This document shows positions 1 to 10,660 of a DNA stretch of 64,000 nt, in pieces. Numbering within the stretch: the first letter of the stretch is position 1; every line of letters starts with the position of its first letter. The position numbers and the translations under genes are program-made. The notes below the pieces were generated by a model. The model saw only the letters and a program-made list of their open reading frames with translations. It made no database searches and was not told the DNA's origin. This stretch comes from Paramacrobiotus metropolitanus (taxonomy: Eukaryota; Tardigrada; Eutardigrada; Parachela; Macrobiotidae): NCBI RefSeq assembly GCF_019649055.1, contig NW_026570391.1, positions 149,257 to 213,256 of the forward strand. Reading direction: 5' to 3'.

Positions 1-1650
1 AGTGATGCTGGTAATAAAAAAGAAAGAATATTATTGAGCAGAAAGATACAGCAACAGCGCGTGCAAAAAATTACAAGAATTAATAAATGGGCTTATGTAC
101 AGCCTGGTCACGCCACGTTCGGACAGTCGCATAAATTTAAAAATACTATTGTTCGCCAATATGTTTCTTTTTTAACACTTTTCTAGTGTGACTTTTTATT
201 GCGGATCTGGCGATTCCAAAACTGGAATCTTCTGACATATCTTTAAGCAGGTAGGCGGTGATTAAGTGGGCGGGGCAGTGGTCGTTTTTAGGGCGCTTAT
301 AACCGTCCCTCTAGAAACTCCACGAAATTGAATTTTTCAGCTAATTTTTTTGAAAACTATATAACTGCTCAAAGGGTGTCCTTTACGGTTTAGCAACTCA
401 GCCCTGCGCGATCGGCTCTAGTAACCCCAACGCAAAGGTTGTCTCCCATAGACTTGTATGTGATAACACACCTGCCAACGAACGCGGTTGCCTAGCGCAC
501 GAATGTGGGAGATTTTAAGTTGACCATGGGTAAAACATGGGCCCGGTAACAAGATTTTAATGAATTGACAGCTATCTATTATACATGCGGGAAGATGCAA
601 GTGCCGGACAACTGGACGAAGAATCTAACAAAGCAGTGACTAAAAAATGTTATGATTGATATCATAATTCGTTGGTACGAAACGCATCGGGTTTTTTGTG
701 GGAATGGAAAACATAGATTAGACGGATAGTCATCCATAAACAAGATTTTATCAAGATTGGATAGCTACGACCTCTCACGGCTGTACGCCGAGCGCCCGAA
801 AAAGGTCATCCCACGTTTTGGAGGTGCCCGCAGAAAGGCTGAAAAGGTCACGTAGTCCCGGTAGAAATCGGGCTGTGTTAGGCGCCGTCTGGAAGAGAAT
901 TGGTTGGCCAACACCATGAAATTAATCAGCCTAGACTAGGAAAGGTGTGAAATTTTTAAACCATTTGTGAAATGGGATCTGCATCCCAGAACAGATGGGT
1001 CGAGTCACGTTTCGAAGCTGGTCCGTTCCATTTTCAATCTTACGGTAATTTTGGAAATGCTTTCAGTGCAAAAACTTTAAATGCAAAAGTTGCTGGACAC
1101 ATACGCTGATCATAAAAAACTAAAATTCGATTTTAATTCTAGACGGGTGGCTTGTAGTAATTTTAGGGGAAAAATTGTCCGAACTTGGCGTGGCCAGGCT
1201 GTAACATGCAGAAAAGATCGTGATTCCGCGTGGACGGTGGCAGGCGTTTCGGGACTTCCGGGATCGTCCGCCTCAACGGCGGTGGTCCATAATGTTGCGC
1301 CGCTGACCCGCGCAGAAAGTTACAGTATATTCTCCATCATTTTCCATTTTGGCCTGCCTGTTTCCGCCCCACACGGAGTACATCGGCAGGATCGGAGTAC
1401 ATCGGCTCCTTGCCCTTTAGCTTACTACAGTAGCCAAATTAAATACATTTTGTCTGTAGAGTTATGTATTTACAGATGCAGGTACATGAAAAAATGCCTG
1501 CGCTAATGGACACTAATTAAAATGATTCCAAGTTAAACATTGAAAACAATGACTAACATCGTTACTGGTAATCTTAGGACGCGTAGTTCCCAGTACGTAC
1601 ACGCTGCTGGATTTCCTCTAACTGGTAACGTTAACTACCGCTAAACTTGA
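1..1650. other. Intergenic, no recognisable gene
   Basis: I see no gene here. The longest open frame (1081-1506, plus) shows no domain, signal peptide or exon-like codon bias, so it is probably chance. The DNA is mixed in composition with no clear tandem repeat. Confidence 0.5.
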
Positions 1651-1654
1651 GGGC

Positions 1655-1812
1655 TTTGACCCCGTACATAACACGAAATTCGTGTACATCCACGGGAACT
1701 TCGCTGTCGCGCACTACCAAGCGCTTTTTTGTATTGCTTCGTCATATTTTGAAGCCAAAAGATTTGTATACGTAGGCGTGAAAATCGTTTGCAAGCGCGA
1801 CATCCGTTTTCG
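1655..1812 (+). mobile_element. Arm fragment of TTAA foldback family A
   Basis: This piece is similar to the left arm of the nearly complete foldback element at 45066-45745. Shared blocks include a TTTGTATACGTAGGCGTGAAAA-type segment and a GCGCGACATCCG-type segment, in the same order. No matching second arm is present, so this is a decayed or solo arm. Confidence 0.6.
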
Positions 1813-1893
1813 AGGCCCGACATCTGCCTCGAAAGCGCCGTAAAACGAGGCTCCCCGGCCCGTTAGCGTTATGCATTGAATGCAATGCGAGCA

Positions 1894-2913
1894 CGGCTAC
1901 GTGACAAGTCGCCGCGGGACATTTCGTCGGGGACGCTTCGTTTAGAGGACTTCTGGTCGGGAGACAACTGGTATTAGGACCTTTCGTTGTACGGTCATTT
2001 CGTTTCCGGGTGTTTCGTTAACGTGACAATTTGCATCAAAGCTGCTCGTTGCCAGACTGGGACACTTCGCCGCATGGACTTTTCGTTGCATGGACTTATC
2101 GTTGCATAAAATTTGTTTGTATATTTCAATCGAAAATAATAATAAAATCAAATATACTTCGATAAAACTCAGTAAATAAGAGGCATGTAAAAGTGTTATT
2201 AATAACAGCATAGCTCAACACATTTAAGATTTAGCAAACATGCGTTGAACTTACTTTCCAAAGTATTCATGTGATAAATATAAATTAATCACTTTCCAAT
2301 TCCCTTTACGGCTACTCGTAGTTGTAGAAAAACTGTATTAGGCCATGCTGAGAAGAACCGATGAAAACTACACTTATATTTATTAAATAAATGTAAATGA
2401 TCAACTCTCAGCAGTACTCGCTGGGCAGGACGAGCAGATTTTACATTTAGAATACAAATATTCGGCTACAAGCGCTGTTAGTCTGCAGGTACTCTTTTGA
2501 TTTGATTAATTTGCCATAGCAGCATTGACTTATCATTGACTTGCCTTAGCAGCATTCGCATTAGCAGCCTTAGCAGCCTCGTATAAGGAAAGAAATCGGT
2601 CTGGTTTTACTTTACTTCCATGATCATCGTCCTTTGTGTGTTATCTGTGTCAATGTGGAAACGGAGAGATGGGTTCGGTCTAGCCCCTATAGCACATGAT
2701 CAAAAATTGTGATGGGAACTGGAACGACGACTTTTTCTTTCAGATTTATTGGCTATCCAACTGGCCTGCCGGCGAAGTGTCTGACCGCGATCTTTCCGTG
2801 TTACCGGATGTCTCGCGACCAAATGTCTCCCGACCAAGTTGACTAGCAACGACTTGTCCAGAAACTAAATGTCCATGCGACCAAATGTGGCCGACGAAGT
2901 GTCCCGCGACGAG
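1894..2913. mobile_element. Foldback element family B, about 1 kb copy
   Basis: The left part (1894-2108) begins GCTACGTGACAAGTCG and then repeats GGGACATTTCGTC-like strings. The right part (2772-2913) carries the inverse form, GACCAAATGTCTCC and CGACGAAGTGTCCCGCGACG. The two ends are inverted relative to each other, as in foldback transposons with sub-repeated termini. Short relatives lie at 33021-33267 and 58241-58470. The 660 bp interior is AT-rich and I see no transposase in it. I did not find a convincing target duplication. Confidence 0.55.
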
Positions 2914-3490
2914 ATTTTATGCGGACTTGGTCGGTCACGGCGAGCACTGAGCTCATTGCACTCGCACTTAGGCCGTATCTGTATTCTGTACAGCCATATA
3001 CCGGTAATACCGAGAACGTAACTGTAATTGCGTAATACAGTACAATACTGCAACCCGCAGCTACCCGATGACAGCAATATCAAACAGCATGAATCACTTA
3101 AGACGATGAGTACATTAATAATTGTTTTCTTATTTCTTGCTGCTGTGTTTGCTTGCCAGCTGCAGATCAGAAGCGCTTTCCACGAAGTGCCCGTACTTCT
3201 TCTCGAGTAACCAGCAAGAAACCCAGTGATTATGTACATCCACTTTTGTTTTGGCCTCCGGAAACGGAAGCCATGCAACGCTCCTAAGCATTTTTGTTAT
3301 GAAGTCACCACATTTACAAGAAATCGCGCTTTCATATGACAATATGTGTAACACAGCGGGATTTGTCTAATTTCATCTTTTAACATACTTTAAGTGCATT
3401 TACGAGTGCAGAGGACTACAACGTCATGAACTGGCAGAACTGGAAAAAACGTTTTTACAGTTATACTGTACTAAAATATCACGCGTGAAT
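2914..3490. other. Intergenic, no gene seen
   Basis: Short open frames on both strands here overlap each other and show no domain. I see nothing that supports a gene. Confidence 0.4.
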
Positions 3491-3494
3491 CGGC

Positions 3495-3745
3495 GTGATC
3501 TTCATGCATATGTGCGTTTACCGGTATACGCAAAATTCAAAGGTAATCGCTCCAGAATAAGACTCTTGGCACACCTGAATGCATTTAAACTTTTTGGAAT
3601 TTTCTCAAGTCGTAACTCCCGAACCGGATGTTGCGCGCACGCCGCGCACAAGCGGTTTTTATGCTTGTGTACAGTGTTTACAAATCATCTGGGCACAGAA
3701 TGTCATAAAACAAAGCGAAAGCGGAGAAACCTTGGTGTTCTATAA
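3495..3745 (-). mobile_element. Arm fragment of TTAA foldback family A
   Basis: This matches the right arm of the element at 45066-45745: a CATGCATATGTGCGTTTAC-type block, CCTGAATGCATTTAAACTTT, CGTAACTCCCGAACCGGATG, then the TACAAATCATCTGG and TGTCATAAAACAAAGC-type blocks, in the same order. Only this one arm is present. Confidence 0.7.
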
Positions 3746-4620
3746 AAGAAAAAAAAATAGTAACAAAAACTTAGATCTGAGCTTTCCAAAACATCTTCCG
3801 ACACAGTTATAAACACTGGTATGTCTTATACTACAATTTAGCAGTTGATACTTATTCAGTAAGTTATAAGCAATCGTCGAAACTACTTCATCAAACGCGA
3901 ACCAGCACTAGAAAAATGCTGTTCGAAAAAGGACCATAAAAAATTGTAAAAGTGCGTTTTTCCTATTCTTCACAGAAATTTTTAATTTACTTCTTATCGA
4001 TGATTTACATCATCGCTTACGGAAGAAGAAATATATATTAATTATGTACACGTATTGGGTATAACATCAAATTACAGGGCGTTAAAATAGAAAGTTACGG
4101 TTGGAAATGTCTTTTGGATATTCTTTATATGCGTGACATGTTTCTCATTAAAATTTACAAAAAGAACTTTGAAACAAGCCAGTCATTGGCCGATTGATAT
4201 GTACAGTTTAAGTCGCACGTTCGTTTTTTCTGAATCCGCTCGGTCGTATGACTCATATCACTCACAGCGTGATTGTTGTGCCACTGTTGTACACAAATAA
4301 GAGCAAAACAACAGAGAAACCACAAAACAAAGACAAGAAACTCCGGTTAAGTCACTGCAAATGCAATTTGACCGGCTTAGAACTGGCTGAACAACAGCCG
4401 CGGGTTGGCTTAATCACTTCGTGCGTCCGAAACATTTCTGGCAAGCCGGTTGTATTAGCGGACCAGCGCTATCGCTTTCGTCGTATCGCAACAGCAAATC
4501 CACTTACGTTTATTGGCTGTTTTCGCTGTTATGGCCGATATTGATTGCATTGTAAGGATGATTCAGGCAAATGCCTTCCGCTTACCATCGGGTGGAATTT
4601 TGTCAAAACAACTGTCTAGG
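3746..4620. other. Intergenic region upstream of cysteine-rich gene 1
   Basis: I see no gene. A 98-codon open frame at 4248-4544 shows no domain. The last part contains the core promoter described separately at 4624. Confidence 0.4.
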
Positions 4621-4623
4621 TAG

Positions 4624-4630
4624 TATAAAA
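4624..4630 (+). promoter_or_regulatory. TATA box of cysteine-rich gene 1
   Basis: TATAAAA lies in the context AGTATAAAAACT, 121 bp before the start codon at 4751. The same 12-base context lies in front of paralogue 2 on the minus strand (TATA at 30151-30157), which supports real use. Confidence 0.7.
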
Positions 4631-4750
4631 ACTCCGCATCTCCTGGCAGTTGAAGCAAGCAAGCTATCTGTAAATTGATTTACTTTTGCAAGTTTAATTG
4701 CCGCACGATCTGTGTTTTATCGAGGCGCTTCGTTAACCGCTAAAATTACA

Positions 4751-5098
4751 ATGAAGCGTTTCCTGGCTGCTGCTCTCGGCGTGCTCGTGTTGGCCGCGCT
4801 GGCTGTGGACGCGGCGCAGAAATGCCAGAAGATCACCATCGACACCCAAGTCAATCCTTCCTTCAAGAACAAGGAGCCACCGGGCAGTCTGCGCAAGACC
4901 TCCATGCGCTGGGTGAAGAAGGAGGTGACCTGCAAGAGCGCCGGCGACTGTCCCAAGCCGGCCGGCGCCTTCAAGTGCGTCGCCGGCGAGATCGACATCC
5001 ACAACTGGAGCGAAGGGGACATTGTCGATCTGGCCAAGTACCGCCAAATCAACCTCAAGAAGAACACCAACGGCGTGCTCTGCTGCGCCAAGAAATGA
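4751..5098 (+). CDS. Small secreted cysteine-rich protein, intact copy
   Basis: A 115-residue protein. I chose the ATG at 4751 because it opens directly into a signal peptide: MKRF, then a leucine/alanine core ending near VDAA (residues 1-21). Upstream in-frame codons add nothing. The mature part of about 93 residues is basic and has six cysteines (KC, VTC, GDC, FKC and a final CC pair) and ends in CCAKK. The spacing suggests three disulfides and an extracellular role, but I do not recognise the family and assign no function. The gene has one exon with a TATA box 121 bp upstream. Two paralogues lie on the minus strand near 29.7 and 32.1 kb. They share the protein and a conserved 3' flank, but this is the only copy with an unbroken frame. 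Codon use is strongly GC3-biased, like the other exons here. Confidence 0.88.
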   Translation: MKRFLAAALGVLVLAALAVDAAQKCQKITIDTQVNPSFKNKEPPGSLRKTSMRWVKKEVTCKSAGDCPKPAGAFKCVAGEIDIHNWSEGDIVDLAKYRQINLKKNTNGVLCCAKK

Positions 5099-5808
5099 CC
5101 GCACCGCCACTGACACAGCGGACGGCGTAGAGGGTTACACCAAGTGTGACCTTTCCGCGTGACGTGACGTCAGCGATATCCGCTCTCAACCTGTGACTTA
5201 TTGTTAATTGTGCTTTTGTGTGTGTAAGCGATAAGTGTACGTACTGTGTACTTGAGACCTGTGCGTGGTTCTTATTAATAAAAGCAGTCAATCGTATCGA
5301 CCGTAACCGGGGTTGCGATGAGTGGGCACAAGCAACAAAAACCAACAACAAGAGCACGAACGAGGGAAACCGAAACATAGCGGAAATGCCGCTAACGTTG
5401 TTCACATTAACTTACGCGGATAGCAATGTCTTACACCAACTTGCATAGACTTACATTAACAGTTACTTACGTTGACTTACGTTACTCAAGTTTCTTACAT
5501 AAGCTTACACGGACAACAATAATGTCTTAAAAGAAATTGCATGGATTTACGTCAACTTACATAGACTGACGTAGCTGATATGACCGCGCAAATCTATCGC
5601 GCAAAAACTGTAAACGAAACTTGCCATATCGAGTGTACGTGTACTTCAGCCCTGTATTTGACACAGGTCATGCATGGCAAACAGGATCTGAAATATTTTT
5701 CGATTTCGAGAAATATTTATTACCAAAAATAGTGCAGTTAATTGTCAACGTATAGCATAAAGAAATCAAGGCGCAGTAGTAATTAAGAAGGCAACTAATA
5801 AAGCAGCA
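5099..5808. other. 3' flank and intergenic, with CTTAC-type irregular repeats
   Basis: The first 110 bases hold a block shared with both paralogues: GTGTGACCTTT, then GTGACGTCAGCGATAT (contains the CRE-like TGACGTCA). From about 5400 to 5580 short strings such as ACTTACGTTGACTTACG recur irregularly. I see no gene. Confidence 0.5.
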
Positions 5809-7294
5809 CTACGCGAGCGGAATATCGGACAGAACAAGCTTCGTGAACGCTTCACAGGAACTGCCACCCGGTGCGGCGGCCGCTTTCACCATGCGGCTGA
5901 CCTCCGCCGCTTTCCGCGCATAATCGCCGTCCCCAAAGTTCCGCTCCCACTGCCCGACCGTGGTGACTGCCTCCGCAATCTCCGCCGCCGGCACCGTGCG
6001 GGAATGCAGTGCGCCGGTGTCCGGGATGGTCCGGCCGTTGCCCAGCCGTTGCGCCATGTCGGCGTTGGCGAACTGGTCGCCGAACATGGGCCAGCACACC
6101 AACGGCACGCCGGCGTCGAAGGTCTCTAGCAGGCTGTTGTATCCCACGTGACTTACGAAGAGCCGCGTTGCCGGGTGGTTAAGGATGCTACGCTGCGGCG
6201 TCCATGCCAACACCAGATATTTACTAGATGCGGATTGGCCGGCGATGGAAGCCTGCATTTCCGGTGGGAGGAGCTTCTGCTGATGGGATTTCAAGGACCA
6301 AATAAAAGGCTTATTCAGCGACAACAACGCCTTGGCGATTTCTGCAGTATAAACGAATGCAATCTAAGAAACCTAAGAAATCTAAGGAATGCCGGTTACC
6401 GTGGAGTTGTTCGTTCTGGGACACGGCGAACGAGCCGAAGCTGACGTAGACTACACTGCGCTCACCCTGCGCATCCAGCCACTCCCCGACGAGGTTCCCG
6501 TGACCTTTACCGGCTTCGTCGGCGAACAGCGGCGCCACAAACCGCACGGGCTTTCCGGCCGTCTTCCGGTGCGTGGCCATGGTGCGGACGACCTCCGGTT
6601 CTAGCTCCTCGATGGAATTGACGATAAACCCGGCGAGGGCGTCCAGACCCGGGAACAGCTCCCCGTCGCAGTCCATGCACATCTCCTTAAACGCCCGCGG
6701 AACCCCGCTGACCGCGAGATCGGGGTGGGCCTCCCAGTCCGAGAAGAAGGCGGCGTCCGGGAGCGCCGGGGTGTCTTGGTTAACGTTCAGCTTGTTGGAA
6801 AAGATCAGTCCGGAGGAGTTAAAGACGAAGCAGCGAATCCCGCGGGGATGCAGAAGGGGCAGGGATTCGCGCAGCGCGATGACGTCCATGATGGCGACGT
6901 CGACCGGCCGCTGCAGGGGGCGGTCCAGCAGCGCCCGGTAGTCGTCGCCAAGTGCGTCGGGGGACGCGGAGCTCGGGAGGGTCCGGAAGAGCTTCGTCAT
7001 GAAGGGGAAGGTCTTCTCGCCCACCTCCAGCATCTGTTGGAAGGTGCCCTCGGTGTCGTCGCTCTCCTGGAGGGCGTCCAGGAGCCCCACCAGCTGGATG
7101 GACGCCTCGTCGGCCGCGGTGAAGATGCCGCGTTGGCGCAGTTGCTGGACGCGCAGCGCGGAGGTGACGAACGTCACGTCGTGGTGGGGCGCCATCTTCC
7201 GGGCTAACTGCAGCAGCGGACTGATGTGTCCGAATAATGGATACGGAAACAGTAATACATGTTGCCGAGGCGGCGACATCCTGGGTAATTCCAA
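5809..7294 (-). CDS. UDP-glycosyltransferase (GT1), two exons, plant-like signature
   Basis: Exon 1 is 7294-6400 and exon 2 is 6341-5809. They are joined across a 58-bp intron (6342-6399) with GT and TGCAG ends, giving 475 residues. UGTs transfer sugar from a UDP-sugar to small lipophilic acceptors. The N-terminal half has the acceptor-side motif PYPLFGHISP with the expected catalytic His (residue 23). The C-terminal half has the donor-binding box: WTPQ, then HP, then HVGYNSLLE, ending GVPLVCWPMFGDQ. Animal UGTs normally have HGG in this box and a C-terminal transmembrane anchor. This protein has HVGYNS, no signal peptide and no anchor, so it looks cytosolic and closer to plant or bacterial GT1 enzymes. 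The alternative start is Met6. The frame is intact throughout. The acceptor is unknown. Confidence 0.88.
6342..6399 (-). other. 58-bp intron of the UGT gene
   Basis: On the minus strand it opens GTAACC and closes with TATACTGCAG. Removing it joins the codons for QLH and EIAKALL in frame, which is the expected UGT order. It contains three CTAAGAAA-like repeats. Confidence 0.85.
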
Positions 7295-8240
7295 TAACGG
7301 GATCGGGAAAGATTATAACGAACGCGCTCAACGTATAGCACAGTTTAATATATTCATAATTTATATGGAAATTAACGGAAATTAACGAAAGAAGCACGGC
7401 CAAAGTAAATGTGTGTATATGTAGGCGAGTGAAGAAAGTCTGCTTGCACTACTTTCGCAAAGTGGCAGTTTGTGGTGGTTTTCTGCACACCACGCAGATT
7501 TAACTTTTGTACTTTGTCTGTTTGCGAGATATTTCACGTGTCTGCGAGTGAGTGTGCGATACGATCAGGTCTGCCTTGTCAGTTTCTCTTAAACCGGTTC
7601 TTCACGTGACACTGACGTTATGCACAAGTGCCGCTTAAGGCACAGCGTACAGCAAGAGGATGAGAATGATAGCCGGTACTTGTGCATTGAAATGTTGTTC
7701 TACTTCTAACCACTTACCAAAACACGAACAAGTGCCAAAACACTCTGGTACGGCTTTTTCTTCCGTATGTAAGAATTTCATTGCAGATAAGTTATGCTGA
7801 TGTCACGTAATGCAGAGATAATTGTCTTGATATTTCTGCAATACATAGCTCGCGGCAGAGTTTTGACGAGGAAGATGTTCGCATGCGGCAAATCAGCGAT
7901 GGAACACGAGGGCGCTGCAGACGTTAACCTTTACTGGCGTCAACTCACTCAACTGCATCGTGGTCGAGCTGGTTGTTCACGTTGCCGGTATGTTTGCGGA
8001 ATGCGCGGACATTATGGGAGATGACCCGGCATCTGTAGTTACATCGGATCATTTTCGTACTCATCTACCGCAGGGAAAGGCTGTTCTGGTAGTTTTTCCA
8101 TCCAGTGTCTTGATCTTGGTTTCTAGACCTACAGACACTGGCCAAGAAATTACTGAAACGTTTTGGCTGGAAAATACTTTAATGGTGATCAATACGTTAT
8201 TGAAGAAAGTAATGCATGAGTAACTATCAAAGAAGATCGG
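7295..8240. other. Intergenic upstream of UGT
   Basis: I see no gene and no clear TATA box for the UGT. A few short open frames show no domain. Confidence 0.4.
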
Positions 8241-8244
8241 GTAA

Positions 8245-8460
8245 TAACCAGACTTTTGGTGCACACCAATGCATTCAAACTTTTCACTCATTGTGCGCCA
8301 TATCTCGGCAACCGGATGTTGCGCGCGCAAACGGTTTTCCTAACGATTTATACAAATCATTTGGCTTTAGAATGACATAAAGCATTACAAAAAAGTGATT
8401 CAAAGTGCGCGAAAGCGAACATTTTAGTGTATGTATCCCATTTTTGACGCTATGTACCGG
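8245..8460 (-). mobile_element. Arm fragment of TTAA foldback family A
   Basis: Right-arm type blocks occur in order: CACCAATGCATTCAAACTTTT, GGCAACCGGATGTTGCGCG, ATACAAATCATTTGG, GTGCGCGAAAGCGAA, and the terminal ATGTACCGGGTCC. It is diverged from the copy at 45 kb and has no second arm. Confidence 0.65.
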
Positions 8461-8547
8461 GTCCTTGTCCTCAAGCACATCATATACTGCACCGAGCCCG
8501 CGTCCATTTCAGCCGTACAAGGTATTAGATTTGTGGAATGGAAACTG

Positions 8548-8910
8548 TTACACCGTCACCGCGCATTTCAAAGTCCCAGACAAATGTGTTGCTCTTAACG
8601 AAAGCTTGGTGTAGAATCTTGTCTCGTTCACAATTCCGCTGCAGCTGGCGCGCTTTTTTGACAATTCCGCCTCGGAAGAAAGCATATAAGAATGCAACCT
8701 AAGAAAAATTTCGAAAATTTTGTAATATTTTACGAATAATTTATTTAATTTAAATATACTTGTGTACGATACTACGATATCCTGTAGTTCAGCTGCAGCC
8801 AGCTGGATCCAACCAGTGCGGTGCGCTGTTACTGCTGGTAATCCGAAACGTGAAGCCACTTCTCTTTGGACCTTCTCAATCTCGTAAGAACGTTTCCACT
8901 TTCCAGACAC
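8548..8910 (-). other. Unassigned open frame, probably not a gene
   Basis: 120 codons are open on the minus strand. The first 40 residues (MSGKWKRSYEIEKVQREV onwards) look mildly exon-like, but the rest is AT-rich and lacks the GC3 bias of neighbouring genes. I found no domain. Confidence 0.15.
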
Positions 8911-8943
8911 GGTGCCGGTAATGCATTAGCCATGCCCCCAGAT

Positions 8944-9385
8944 TAGAGATGGCACCGGCTTAGCCGGCTACTGGCCAGCCGGCCGACGGTTTTTGCAAGC
9001 CGTAGCCGACGTCAGGCCGGCTGTAAATACGGCTGAGACTTCAGCCAGCTGCGGCAATACGGCGGCCGTCGCTGAAGCAGCGAACGGCGGCATCGTTGTG
9101 CAATTTTTGGCGGTAAAGATGGCGCCACACAGTCACTTTGCATCACATTTTCTTCGGCTTGCGCCTAATTTCTGTCGATTTCGCTCGTGATAATTCCCGA
9201 ATAACCGCTGTTTTTTGCTTCCAACGTTTTCGAAAACCGTTTTTCACAACATATACGGAACTACAATTTTTTTGGCGAGCATTTGCAGCACTTTGCAGCA
9301 TTTATTTTAAAAAATAAGGTTAGCCGGCTAGGGCTTTTGCCGGCGATGGCCAGGTCATCCGTTTAGCCGGCCGTTGCCATCTCTA
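8944..9385. mobile_element. hAT-type MITE, 442 bp, with 8-bp target duplication
   Basis: The ends are inverted repeats: TAGAGATGGCACCGGC on the left, and the complement of TAGAGATGGCAACGGC on the right (15 of 16 match). The element is flanked on both sides by CCCCAGAT (8936-8943 and 9386-9393), a perfect 8-bp target-site duplication. A TAGAGATGGCAAC-like terminus with an 8-bp duplication is typical of hAT transposons. The interior is rich in AGCCGGC motifs and holds no transposase, so it is non-autonomous. Confidence 0.9.
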
Positions 9386-9393
9386 CCCCAGAT

Positions 9394-9982
9394 TTTGTGC
9401 TAAATGCGGTTAACAGCACGCTTATTTCCGACCGTTGATAACATCAATTCCGATACGTCTCTGTCAAATTAATTAAAGTCGCTAAATAGCATGTTATTAA
9501 TTAATGATGCTACATAACTTTCCTCCGAAATGTTTTGTTTTCATTTTGATCGCCATAATGCCACTACATATCTTCATCTACCGTGTGCTAAAACTTTCGG
9601 TATGATCCTGGCGGGAAGTTTCGGAAATCGTAACTGGAGGTAAAACGTTATGCACGGCCTTGACGGGCGATAACATAGACAGTAGATGCAATAATCAACA
9701 GAATTTGTCCTCAATATGACTGTCAGCAAAGCAGCTCGTACGATATTGTTTTTTATCGCTTTCCTCGTGACTCTCTCGCAATGAGCATTCAGTTTCGAAA
9801 ACTGCCCCACGTATCACCGAGTGGCGCGATGCATAAATAAGTAAGGTCGTTGTTTTCGCACTCTCCTGTAGCTGGTCCTGTGTGTGTGATCAGAGAGGTC
9901 AAAAGTCTTAATTTATTTAGTTTTCCGGTCCACGCTGCCGATGACAAACCTTCTGTGAGTAACTAAACATAACAAATAAGAC
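9394..9982. other. Intergenic, nothing recognised
   Basis: AT-rich sequence with a 78-codon open frame on the minus strand that shows no domain. I see no gene. Confidence 0.4.
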
Positions 9983-10144
9983 CAGAACAGAACAGAACAG
10001 AACAGAACAGAACAGAACAGAACAGAACAGAACAGAACAGAACAGAACAGAACAGAACAGAACAGAACAGAACAGAACAGAACAGAACAGAACAGAACAG
10101 AACAGAACAGAACAGAACAGAACAGAACAGAACAGAACAGAACA
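9983..10144. repeat. (AACAG)n microsatellite, about 32 units
   Basis: An uninterrupted pentanucleotide array of about 160 bp. It keeps several frames open (FCSVLFCSVL-like peptides on the minus strand), which are artefacts. The lack of interruptions implies recent expansion. Confidence 0.97.
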
Positions 10145-10189
10145 AATAGACATTTTATCTAACAAAGTAAACCGCCTGACGCATCGCCA

Positions 10190-10660
10190 CCTAGGTTATG
10201 TATCAGATTTTGACCTGGCAAAACCAGTAAACATTCTTATGGAGCAGCTATTTTATTAATCTGATCGAATGTTGGCGGTGGGCATTGGCAAAGATCAAAG
10301 GTAAAACCTTTTCCGGTAGCGGTATGCACAAATGTCATGTTTGTTCGGTATTTGTCATCGATTTCGCCGCTTTCACTTTCGATAAGGTGGCGCCGTTTTG
10401 CTTGCTGCTGCTGACTACACCGCTGCAATAAAAAGGAACGCGGGGCATGCGTTCCAGCTGCATTTACTTTTCTTGTTGTTGCGGCATTTTGCCGATTGCT
10501 ATGAGCAGGAGCTGTACATATTAAGTTCATAACCATCCCCTAGTCATCAGAATAACGACCACACACGGTATGTTTTCCTTTCTTTCGCGCACTCTGCCGT
10601 TCCTCGGCTGTATATAAGACCGGCAGGCCTTTTTCCAGGCGTTGAAAATACTTGTAATTG
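10190..10660. repeat. Segmental duplication, copy A1
   Basis: Clearly related to 12780-13250 in the same orientation. Both contain TTTTGACCTGGCAAA-type, CGAATGTTG(G/A)CGGT-type and TGCTGCTGACTAC-type blocks, ACGACCACAC, and a TATAAGACCGG core promoter-like string (about 10611 and 13221). Identity is patchy, so the duplication is old. Confidence 0.65.

Noticed and set aside
1081-1506. 141-codon open frame on the plus strand
   Set aside because: No domain, mixed codon use and no promoter or splice context.
9983-10144. FCSVLFCSVL-repeat proteins
   Set aside because: Pure translation of an AACAG microsatellite.
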